A stretch of 6,477 bases of DNA from Halieaceae bacterium. Its GTDB lineage: Bacteria > Pseudomonadota > Gammaproteobacteria > Pseudomonadales > Halieaceae. Both the position numbers and the translations under genes were made by a program. The DNA is taken from NCBI GenBank assembly GCA_018666295.1, contig JABIZW010000198.1, positions 1 to 6,477 on the forward strand, in the 5' to 3' direction. This document shows, one piece after another, positions 1-6,086 of the stretch (the stretch's first letter is position 1; each line of letters starts with the position of its first letter). Below the pieces are notes generated by a model. The model was given only the letters and a program-made list of their open reading frames with translations, was not told where the DNA came from and made no database searches.

Positions 1-714
1 CATGAGGTTTTACCCCTGATTGAATCCCGTTGGCCCGGATACCGCGCAGGTTTTACACGCTCCTCAGCAGTGCTCTCTCAGATGAGTCAGACCCCTTCAT
101 TGTTGCACTCCAGACAAGTCTCATCCGTGGGCGATCCCGCTTTTGATCTTCAGACCCTCGATGCGGCAGTCGTCCATGATCAGATCTACCATTGGCTTCA
201 CGGGCTTGCTCTGCAAGTGCCTCCGCACAGCACCATTGCTGAGTTTGCGCGGCAGTGTTTGGAAGCGGGCCCCGACAAGCAGCCCGAACTCCGGCACAGT
301 AACTTTGTAATGCAACGGTGGCGTCAATCAATACAGATTTATCCGCTGAAGCCCAATGGCGGTGTTTGTGCGGAGGTCATCGTGGGGCAATCTGTTCAGG
401 GAGACTGGGGCTCACTCGACTGGGTGCAGGCGCCGTATGGTCTGACCGCTGGGGAGACGGTTTCACTGCGTGTCCCAAAGTCAGCCGAGGGGCTCAAGCT
501 GAGAGGGCGGCCGAGGCGCAGTTTGAATCAATGCCTGCAAGAAAATGAGGTGCCACCGTACTGGCGGGGGAGTATTCCTGTCATCTGTCAGGGCGACTCA
601 GTTGTGGCTGTTGCGGGTCTGGGTGTCACCCAAGAGGCGTTCGATAAAACCGTCAGCTGTAAAGAGGGATTAGTACCGGTCTGGATCGCGCCGAAATTGT
701 GTTTTGTAAATTGA
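1..714 (+). CDS. tilS: tRNA(Ile)-lysidine synthetase TilS, 3' part (5' end outside window)
   Basis: TilS ligates lysine to the wobble cytidine of the CAU-anticodon tRNA-Ile in the cytoplasm, changing its decoding from AUG to AUA. The reading frame is open from base 1 and ends at TGA 712-714, giving 237 visible residues. The N-terminal ATP-pyrophosphatase domain with its SGGxDS loop lies upstream of the window. The first residues (HEVLPLIESRWPGY) match the helical region just after the catalytic domain. Residues about 160-220 match the C-terminal tRNA-binding domain, including LKLRGRPRRSLNQCLQE, EVPPYWRGSIPVI and VVAVAGLGVTQEA, which align with the E. coli GRKLKKIWQELGVPPWLRD and AAAGVFVTQEG segments. 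The GTG at 70 is an internal codon, not a start. A tilS-pyrG-kdsA-eno order is known from Pseudomonas-type genomes and supports the call. A gap of 100 bases separates it from pyrG. Confidence 0.93.
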   Translation, partial: HEVLPLIESRWPGYRAGFTRSSAVLSQMSQTPSLLHSRQVSSVGDPAFDLQTLDAAVVHDQIYHWLHGLALQVPPHSTIAEFARQCLEAGPDKQPELRHSNFVMQRWRQSIQIYPLKPNGGVCAEVIVGQSVQGDWGSLDWVQAPYGLTAGETVSLRVPKSAEGLKLRGRPRRSLNQCLQENEVPPYWRGSIPVICQGDSVVAVAGLGVTQEAFDKTVSCKEGLVPVWIAPKLCFVN

Positions 715-739
715 GCGAATCGACACTCTTTGTTAAGCT
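711..739 (+). promoter_or_regulatory. Possible weak sigma70-type promoter for the pyrG operon
   Basis: TTGAGC (711-716) could be a -35 box with 4 of 6 consensus bases. It is followed after 17 bases by TAAGCT (734-739) inside TGTTAAGCT, a poor -10 box with about 3 of 6 consensus bases. The -35 box overlaps the tilS stop codon. This is the only substantial non-coding space in the window, so a promoter for the downstream genes is expected here, but the match is weak. Transcription could also simply read through from upstream. Confidence 0.25.
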
Positions 740-804
740 GAACGCCCATCGGAGCTCTGCTGTCGGCAACCCTTTGTTCGCCGCCCCACAGTTCCTCTTG
801 CTTT

Positions 805-811
805 GGTGGAG
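805..811 (+). promoter_or_regulatory. Ribosome binding site that sets the pyrG start
   Basis: GGTGGAG lies just upstream of the ATG at 815, with only 3 bases between GGAG and the start codon. It overlaps the in-frame TTG (803) and GTG (806) codons, which makes those upstream codons unlikely starts and supports ATG 815. Confidence 0.6.
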
Positions 812-814
812 TCC

Positions 815-2443
815 ATGACGCGATACGTTTTTGTAACCGGCGGTGTTGTTTCCTCGCTAGGAAAAGGAATAGCGGCGGCCTCGCTCGCCGCAGTGCTTGA
901 AGCCCGCGGTTTAAAGGTCACGCTTCTCAAGCTCGATCCCTATATCAATGTTGACCCCGGCACCATGAGCCCGTTTCAACACGGTGAGGTATTCGTCACC
1001 GATGACGGTGCCGAGACGGATCTTGATTTGGGGCATTACGAGCGCTTCACCCGGACGACGATGTCGAAGCGGAATAACTTCACGACCGGACAAGTCTACG
1101 ACGAAGTCCTTAGGAAAGAGCGTCGCGGTGATTACCTCGGAGGAACGGTACAAGTCATTCCTCACATTACGGACGAAATAAAGCGTCGTGTTATTGCCGG
1201 TGCCGAAGGGGCCGAGGTTGCCGTTATTGAAGTGGGTGGCACGGTCGGCGATATTGAAAGTCAGCCCTTTTTAGAGGCTTTACGCCAACTAAAGTTGGAG
1301 GCAGGCGCGTCGAGAGCACTGTTAATACACTTAACCTTGGTGCCGTATATTCCGACGGCGGGTGAAATTAAGACGAAGCCGACACAACACTCAGTGAAGG
1401 AATTACGCTCGATCGGCCTGCAAGCAGATGTTTTGCTCTGCCGGTGTTCGGTCGAGATTGACGACGGTGCCAGAAAAAAAATATCGCTGTTTACCAATGT
1501 CGAAGAACGTGCGGTGATTCCGGTTTTAGACGCAGATTCGATTTATAAAATCCCTAAAAACCTTCATGAAAAAGGTCTCGACGACTACATTTTGGAGCGT
1601 TTCGGCATGTCTGCCAGCGACGTCGATTTTAGTGAGTGGGATGATGTGGTGGCGCGCGAGTTAGCGGAGCGGCGTGCGCGCGTTAAGGTGGGTATGGTCG
1701 GTAAATACACCGACTTAGTGGACGCTTACAAATCACTCAATGAAGCCCTGGGTCACGCCGGTTTGCACACCAATACGCAGGTTGATATTGAGTATATCGA
1801 CGCAGAAGATTTGGAGTCGCAAGGCATCGAGGTCTTAAAGTCGCTCGATGCTATTTTAGTACCCGGTGGATTTGGGGATCGGGGGATCGAAGGTAAAATT
1901 GCGGCAGTTCAATACGCTCGTGAGCACAAGATCCCCTATTTGGGCATCTGCTTGGGCATGCATATGGCGATGATCGAATTTGCTCGCAATGTCTGTGATT
2001 TAACCGGTGCTCACTCGACAGAAATGAATCCATCAACACCTTATCCGGTGATTGGACTGATTACTGAGTGGCAAACAGAGTCGGGTGACATTGAAGTTCG
2101 AGATGAACACTCGGATATGGGGGGTACTATGCGATTGGGGTCTCAACCGTGTTATTTAGTTGAAGGCACTAAAACACGTGACATTTATGGCGCTGATGTC
2201 GTGCGTGAACGCCACCGTCATCGCTACGAGGTGAATAACACGCTCGTTGCGAAGCTCGAAGCACAGGGGATGACGATTTCAGGCTGGTCCCAAGACCAAA
2301 CACTGGTCGAGATGATCGAGCTTAAAGACCACCCGTGGTTTGTGGCCTGTCAGTTTCATCCCGAGTTCACCTCGCGACCGCGCGGTGGCCACCCGCTGTT
2401 TTCTAGCTTTATCAATGCTGCGGTCGAGGTGCAGCAAGCATGA
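815..2443 (+). CDS. pyrG: CTP synthase (glutamine-hydrolysing)
   Basis: PyrG converts UTP to CTP in the cytoplasm using ATP and ammonia released from glutamine, the last step of pyrimidine nucleotide synthesis. ATG 815 gives 542 residues, the usual family length, and starts MTRYVFVTGGVVSSLGKG, matching known N-termini. The synthetase domain (about 1-266) has the P-loop region around K17, Mg-binding D71 and E139, and KTKPTQ (186-191) for UTP/CTP binding. The class I glutamine amidotransferase domain (about 290-540) has the nucleophile C379 in GICLGM, plus H515 and E517 in FHPEF. Glutamine-binding E403 and R470 are present. Residue 383, normally Gln (CLGMQ), is His, which is unusual. The RCS at 210-212 differs from the common bacterial RSD, but as I recall human CTPS1 also has RCS. 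An A8 run lies at 1474-1481. The stop overlaps the kdsA start (ATGA), indicating translational coupling. Confidence 0.98.
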   Translation: MTRYVFVTGGVVSSLGKGIAAASLAAVLEARGLKVTLLKLDPYINVDPGTMSPFQHGEVFVTDDGAETDLDLGHYERFTRTTMSKRNNFTTGQVYDEVLRKERRGDYLGGTVQVIPHITDEIKRRVIAGAEGAEVAVIEVGGTVGDIESQPFLEALRQLKLEAGASRALLIHLTLVPYIPTAGEIKTKPTQHSVKELRSIGLQADVLLCRCSVEIDDGARKKISLFTNVEERAVIPVLDADSIYKIPKNLHEKGLDDYILERFGMSASDVDFSEWDDVVARELAERRARVKVGMVGKYTDLVDAYKSLNEALGHAGLHTNTQVDIEYIDAEDLESQGIEVLKSLDAILVPGGFGDRGIEGKIAAVQYAREHKIPYLGICLGMHMAMIEFARNVCDLTGAHSTEMNPSTPYPVIGLITEWQTESGDIEVRDEHSDMGGTMRLGSQPCYLVEGTKTRDIYGADVVRERHRHRYEVNNTLVAKLEAQGMTISGWSQDQTLVEMIELKDHPWFVACQFHPEFTSRPRGGHPLFSSFINAAVEVQQA

Positions 2444-3291
2444 CCGACCAGATCGTTTCTGTAGGCGACATTGAGTTTGGCAATGACAAGCCTTTTGTCC
2501 TCGTGGGGGGGGTGAATGTTCTTGAGTCTGAGCAGTTTGCGGTCGATGTCGCGGGGGTTTACCAAGAGGTGTGTGCCCGACTTGAGATTCCACTGGTATT
2601 CAAAGCGTCCTACGATAAAGCCAATCGCTCCTCGATAAACTCTTATCGCGGCCCAGGACTTGAACAAGGACTGGCTATTTTTCAGACCGTAAAAAAGGTG
2701 ACGGGGCTTTCGCTGATTACTGACGTGCACTCACCCGAAGAGGCAGCCCCGGCGGCGAGCGTTGTGGACATTATTCAACTGCCGGCGTTTCTGGCGCGAC
2801 AAACTGATCTCGTTCAAGCCATGGCCGAGACAGGTGCCCCGGTGAACATTAAGAAGCCGCAATTTTTAAGCCCCGAGCAGATGGGAAATATCGTTCATAA
2901 GTTTCGCGAGTGCGGTAACGACCAGCTTATTTTGTGTGAGCGCGGCAGCAACTTTGGTTACGATAATTTAGTGGTCGATATGTTGGGCTTTGGTGTGATG
3001 AAAAAACACACTGGCGGTCTCCCTGTGATTTTTGATGTGACGCATGCGCTGCAGCGACGTGACCCCAGCGATACCGCGTCCGGAGGGCGACGCGCACAAG
3101 TTGTGGAGTTGGCGCGAGCAGGCATGGCGACAGGACTTGCGGGTCTATTTTTAGAGTCACATCCGAATCCAGAAAAAGCATTGTGTGACGGACCGAGCGC
3201 TTTACCACTCGATCAGTTGGAATCTTTTCTCGAGCAGGTAAAGGCGGTCGATCAAGTGGTCAAGTCACTGCCCAAACTCGACATTAACTGA
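2440..3291 (+). CDS. kdsA: 3-deoxy-D-manno-octulosonate 8-phosphate synthase (KDO8P synthase)
   Basis: KdsA condenses phosphoenolpyruvate with arabinose 5-phosphate to make Kdo-8-phosphate, the precursor of the Kdo in the lipopolysaccharide inner core; it is cytoplasmic. The protein has 283 residues (E. coli 284) and aligns end to end by eye. Recognisable parts are GGVNVLES (23-30), FKASYDKANRSS (54-65; substrate-contacting K55, K60 and R63), QLPAFLARQTDL, NIKKPQF (K138), SNFGYDN, DVTHALQ (H202) and CDGPSALP (D250). N26 sits where metal-dependent enzymes have Cys, so this belongs to the metal-independent class, as in E. coli. The ATG overlaps the pyrG stop, and a GAGGTG ribosome site (2426-2431) lies 8 bases upstream inside pyrG. 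A G8 run (2505-2512) encodes part of the V-G-G-V stretch just before N26. The upstream neighbour supplies CTP for Kdo activation and the downstream neighbour supplies its PEP substrate. Confidence 0.98.
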   Translation: MTDQIVSVGDIEFGNDKPFVLVGGVNVLESEQFAVDVAGVYQEVCARLEIPLVFKASYDKANRSSINSYRGPGLEQGLAIFQTVKKVTGLSLITDVHSPEEAAPAASVVDIIQLPAFLARQTDLVQAMAETGAPVNIKKPQFLSPEQMGNIVHKFRECGNDQLILCERGSNFGYDNLVVDMLGFGVMKKHTGGLPVIFDVTHALQRRDPSDTASGGRRAQVVELARAGMATGLAGLFLESHPNPEKALCDGPSALPLDQLESFLEQVKAVDQVVKSLPKLDIN

Positions 3292-3297
3292 CCTTAA

Positions 3298-3303
3298 ACG
3301 GAG
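3298..3303 (+). promoter_or_regulatory. Ribosome binding site for the GTG-started eno
   Basis: ACGGAG lies 6 bases before the GTG at 3310, in the 18-base kdsA-eno gap. It supports the non-ATG start. The next in-frame ATG, codon 13 at 3346, would remove the conserved N-terminal strand. Confidence 0.6.
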
Positions 3304-3309
3304 TAAGTA

Positions 3310-4602
3310 GTGAGCCAAATTGTTGATATTCGTGCCTTTGAAGTCATGGACTCTCGCGGCAACCCCACGGTTATGGCCGAAGTGACTTTGGATGATGACA
3401 CCGTTGGGGTGGCTTATGCGCCATCGGGCGCCAGTACAGGCTCACGAGAGGCGTTAGAATTGCGTGACGGAGACGGTGCTCGGTATCTGGGTAAAGGCGT
3501 CCTTACCGCGGTTGCGAACGTTAACGGGCCGCTACGAGACTGCCTCATTGGGTGTGATGCGCTTGATCAACGTGGCGTCGACCAGCGAATGCTCGAGGCC
3601 GACGGAACGGAAAACAAAAGTAAGTTCGGTGCCAATGCTATTTTGGCGGTCTCGTTGGCGACGGCACGTGCTGCCGCGCAGTCAGCGAAACTACCGCTGT
3701 ATCAGCACATTGCAAATCTCTCTGGGACCACACAGTTGACCATGCCCGTACCGATGATGAATATTTTGAACGGTGGCGAGCACGCGGACAATAATGTGGA
3801 TATACAGGAGTTCATGATTCAGCCTGTTGGAGTGACGTCATTTGCAGAGGCGCTGAGGGTTGGCGCCGAAATATTCCACACGTTGAAGAAGGTTTTGAGT
3901 GCGCGCGGACTTGCTACCTCTGTGGGCGACGAGGGTGGTTTTGCACCGGACCTGCCATCCAATGCTGCGGCACTCGAAGTCATTGCCGAAGCTGTTTCAA
4001 AAGCAGGCTATGTACTGGGTGACGACATCCTGTTGGCGCTGGACTGTGCGGCGTCTGAGTTTTATCGAGACGGGGAGTATCAGTTGTCGGGAGAGGGGCG
4101 TTCGTTCTCGAGTGTGGGTTTTGCCGACTACCTGGCTGATCTTGCGTCGGAGCACCCGATTGCGTCGATCGAAGACGGTCTTGACGAGTCTGATTGGGAC
4201 GGCTGGTCTTACTTAACTCAGAAGCTCGGTCACAAGGTGCAGCTTGTTGGAGATGATTTATTTGTGACCAATACGCGCATTTTAAAGCGCGGTATTGATG
4301 AGGCTATCGGCAATTCAATATTGATTAAGTTTAATCAGATTGGCTCCTTGAGCGAGACACTTGATGCCATCAAGATGGCTCAGGATGCCGGTTTTACCGC
4401 AGTGATTTCGCACCGTAGTGGTGAGACAGAGGACGCAACGATTGCAGATCTCGCGGTGGGTACCGGGGCTGGTCAAATAAAAACTGGATCCCTTTGTCGG
4501 TCTGATCGAGTGGCTAAGTACAACAGACTCCTGCGGATAGAGGCTGAGCTGGGTATGACAGCGCCGTATCGCGGCCGCCTCGAGCTGGAGAGAGACGCTT
4601 AG
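3310..4602 (+). CDS. eno: Enolase (phosphopyruvate hydratase)
   Basis: Enolase converts 2-phosphoglycerate to phosphoenolpyruvate in glycolysis and gluconeogenesis; in E. coli it is also a component of the RNA degradosome. The GTG start gives 430 residues (E. coli 432) beginning MSQIVDIRAFEVMDSRGNP, which matches the family N-terminus. The N-terminal domain carries the mobile loop SGASTGSREA (39-48). The barrel domain has E167 and the catalytic acid-base E208 (VGDEGG), metal ligands D245, E288 (SIEDG) and D315 (GDD), the catalytic base K340 (ILIKFNQIGS), SHRS (367-370) and K391 (IKTGS). All active-site residues I can place are present. A GTG start is unusual for such an abundant protein. The gene lies 18 bases after kdsA, whose enzyme consumes PEP, and 4 bases before ftsB. 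No terminator is visible after it. Confidence 0.98.
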   Translation: MSQIVDIRAFEVMDSRGNPTVMAEVTLDDDTVGVAYAPSGASTGSREALELRDGDGARYLGKGVLTAVANVNGPLRDCLIGCDALDQRGVDQRMLEADGTENKSKFGANAILAVSLATARAAAQSAKLPLYQHIANLSGTTQLTMPVPMMNILNGGEHADNNVDIQEFMIQPVGVTSFAEALRVGAEIFHTLKKVLSARGLATSVGDEGGFAPDLPSNAAALEVIAEAVSKAGYVLGDDILLALDCAASEFYRDGEYQLSGEGRSFSSVGFADYLADLASEHPIASIEDGLDESDWDGWSYLTQKLGHKVQLVGDDLFVTNTRILKRGIDEAIGNSILIKFNQIGSLSETLDAIKMAQDAGFTAVISHRSGETEDATIADLAVGTGAGQIKTGSLCRSDRVAKYNRLLRIEAELGMTAPYRGRLELERDA

Positions 4603-4606
4603 GCTT

Positions 4607-4900
4607 ATGAAGCCCCTGCTATTGCTCTTGGTCGGGCTTTTGGCACTGCTACAGTTCCAGCTGTGGTTTGGGGAGGGCGGCATTAGAGAGCGACGTGCAC
4701 TGGAGCGCCAGGCCGTTGTGGGTGAGGACGCTAACGCGACACTGCGACAGCGAAATGACACGTTGGCCAGACAAGTACTGGAGCTGCAAGAGGGCACAGA
4801 GATGCTGGAAGCCGTGGCGCGTGAGGAACTGGGTTTGGTTCGCGAAGGCGAGGAGTACATTCTCTTCATCGATGAAAAGCCTGAGGAGAAGGCGCCGTGA
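4607..4900 (+). CDS. ftsB: Cell division protein FtsB
   Basis: FtsB is a small bitopic inner-membrane protein that forms the FtsQ-FtsL-FtsB complex of the divisome and helps trigger septal peptidoglycan synthesis. The product has 97 residues (E. coli 103). After a two-residue N-terminus comes one membrane segment (about 3-21, leucine-rich, ending LQFQLWFG, a family signature). A periplasmic coiled coil follows (about 28-65, with NATLRQRNDTLARQVLELQ). The conserved distal segment is LEAVAREELGLVREGE (68-83), comparable to LEERARNELSMTRPGE in E. coli. The C-terminus is short, charged and probably disordered. Its ATG is 4 bases after the eno stop, with only a weak AGG nearby, so translation probably depends on coupling to eno. 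Its stop overlaps the GTG start of ispD, the usual ftsB-ispD pairing in gammaproteobacteria. Confidence 0.95.
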   Translation: MKPLLLLLVGLLALLQFQLWFGEGGIRERRALERQAVVGEDANATLRQRNDTLARQVLELQEGTEMLEAVAREELGLVREGEEYILFIDEKPEEKAP

Positions 4901-5607
4901 CAAACAGCATATGGGCCATTGTTCCGGCGGCTGGAAGCGGACGTAGAATGGCGGCTGAAACGCCCAAGCAATACTTACTGGTGAACGGGCTGCCCATTTT
5001 GGAGCATACCCTGCGTGCGTTGCTAGCGTGTCCCGATATCCGCGGTGTGGTCGTCGTCTTGGATCCGAGCGACCGACGTGCTGACTCAGTGGCGAGTCTT
5101 TCTGATCCGAGAGTCTTTAAAGCATCGGGAGGGGCAGAGCGAGCGGACTCTGTTCTCTCTGGCCTCAGATCACTTACAGACTACATAAGCTTGGGTGACT
5201 GGGCCTTGGTTCATGATGCGGCGCGACCATGCGTTTCGGTGAGCGTATTACGCGCGTTGATTGATCGTGCCCTTTCGAGTGATATCGGCACAGTGCTTGC
5301 CCAAGCGTCCACCGACACAGTCAAGCAAGTGGGGAACAATGGACTCGTCGCTGCCACGCTCGATCGGCGCAGTATCTGGCGTGCACAAACACCGCAGATG
5401 TTCCGACTCTCGGAGCTGGAGCATGCGCTTTCATCAGCACTTGAGAGTGGCGTTTCGGTGACTGATGAATCGATGGCTATGGAACGACTCGGCTATCCGG
5501 TTTCGCTGCTTGAGGGGCCCTCAACCAACATCAAGGTGACACTACCGGCCGATTTAGAATTCGCAGAGATTATTTTGCGTCGTATGAATGAGGAGAGCGA
5601 TTCGTGA
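4897..5607 (+). CDS. ispD: 2-C-methyl-D-erythritol 4-phosphate cytidylyltransferase
   Basis: IspD joins MEP to CTP to form CDP-ME, the third step of the non-mevalonate isoprenoid pathway, in the cytoplasm. The product has 236 residues, as in E. coli. Visible motifs are the nucleotide-binding loop VPAAGSGRRM (9-18, with R16 and R17), K24 in PKQY, GGAERADSV (78-86), HDAARP (106-111), STDTVK (138-143), R157 in LDRRSIW, TPQMF (165-169), TDE (189-191) and K213 in NIKVT. All catalytic and substrate-contacting positions I can place are conserved. The GTG start overlaps the ftsB stop (GTGA 4897-4900), and GAGGAG (4883-4888) sits 8 bases upstream, within ftsB. No other start fits the N-terminus as well. 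The co-encoded CTP synthase makes its nucleotide substrate, and IspF, two steps later in the pathway, follows directly. Confidence 0.97.
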   Translation: MTNSIWAIVPAAGSGRRMAAETPKQYLLVNGLPILEHTLRALLACPDIRGVVVVLDPSDRRADSVASLSDPRVFKASGGAERADSVLSGLRSLTDYISLGDWALVHDAARPCVSVSVLRALIDRALSSDIGTVLAQASTDTVKQVGNNGLVAATLDRRSIWRAQTPQMFRLSELEHALSSALESGVSVTDESMAMERLGYPVSLLEGPSTNIKVTLPADLEFAEIILRRMNEESDS

Positions 5608-6086
5608 GAATTGGACATGGTTATGACGTGCACGCGTTCGGTCCCGGTGATCACGTTGTGCTGGGTGGCGAGCACATTTCTCACTCTCAAGGTTTGATTG
5701 CGCACTCAGACGGTGATGTGGTCTTGCACGCATTGAGTGATGCCTTGCTCGGCGCAATGGCGCTGGGCGATATTGGGCATCACTTTCCCGACAACGACCC
5801 CGCTTTTGCGAATGCAGATAGTCGCGTATTACTCCGGCACGTGATTGAGCAAGTGAATGATCTTGGATTCTGCGTGTCGAACAGCGATGTGACGGTCATC
5901 GCACAGGCTCCTAAACTTGCCGATCACATTGCGGGCATGAAAAAAAATATAGCGGATGACCTCAACGTGACGATCGATAATGTCAATGTAAAGGCCACGA
6001 CGACAGAGACGTTAGGCTTTATTGGTCGAGAAGAGGGTATTGCCGTGCATGCGGTGGTTTTACTGACAGAGAAAGCGTCCAAGTGA
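5604..6086 (+). CDS. ispF: 2-C-methyl-D-erythritol 2,4-cyclodiphosphate synthase
   Basis: IspF cyclises CDP-ME 2-phosphate to MEcPP with release of CMP, the fifth MEP-pathway step; the family works as a cytoplasmic homotrimer. The product has 160 residues (E. coli 159). The N-terminus MRIGHGYDVHAF gives metal ligands D8 and H10, with H42 in LHALSDALLG as the third. AHSDGD (33-38), GDIGHHFPD (55-63), DVTVIAQAPK (95-104) and KATTTE (130-135, cytidine and phosphate side) are all present, as is R142. The GTG start overlaps the ispD stop (GTGA 5604-5607), with GAGGAG (5590-5595) 8 bases upstream, the same arrangement as ispD. An A8 run (5940-5947) lies within codons 112-115. The stop overlaps the proposed pcm start. 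truD, which often follows ispF in relatives, is absent here. Confidence 0.98.
   Translation: MRIGHGYDVHAFGPGDHVVLGGEHISHSQGLIAHSDGDVVLHALSDALLGAMALGDIGHHFPDNDPAFANADSRVLLRHVIEQVNDLGFCVSNSDVTVIAQAPKLADHIAGMKKNIADDLNVTIDNVNVKATTTETLGFIGREEGIAVHAVVLLTEKASK

Noticed and set aside
70..72. GTG at 70 as the start of a separate 214-residue gene
   Set aside because: The frame is open from base 1, and the residues before 70 (HEVLPLIESRWPGY) are TilS-like, so this is an internal codon of a truncated tilS.
803..814. Upstream in-frame TTG (803) and GTG (806) as pyrG starts
   Set aside because: They fall inside the GGTGGAG ribosome site, and the protein starting at ATG 815 matches the family N-terminus exactly.
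715..814. Terminator, riboswitch or attenuator in the tilS-pyrG gap
   Set aside because: By eye I found only the short GGAGCTC palindrome and no GC-rich stem followed by a T-run, nor any known riboswitch core. A folding program could test this better.
1437..1470. Possible compensated frameshift in pyrG, because CRCSVEID differs from the common bacterial CRSDxxI
   Set aside because: The alignment keeps its length on both sides, and as I recall eukaryotic CTP synthases have CRCS at this place, so it is better read as natural variation.
3899..4216. A 105-codon + strand frame inside eno
   Set aside because: It is out of frame with a fully conserved enolase and has no ribosome site or recognisable domain.
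4315..4971. A 218-codon open frame on the - strand antisense to the end of eno, ftsB and the start of ispD
   Set aside because: It lies opposite three well-supported genes, is serine- and arginine-rich with no recognisable domain, and is typical of a shadow frame created by codon bias in the sense genes.
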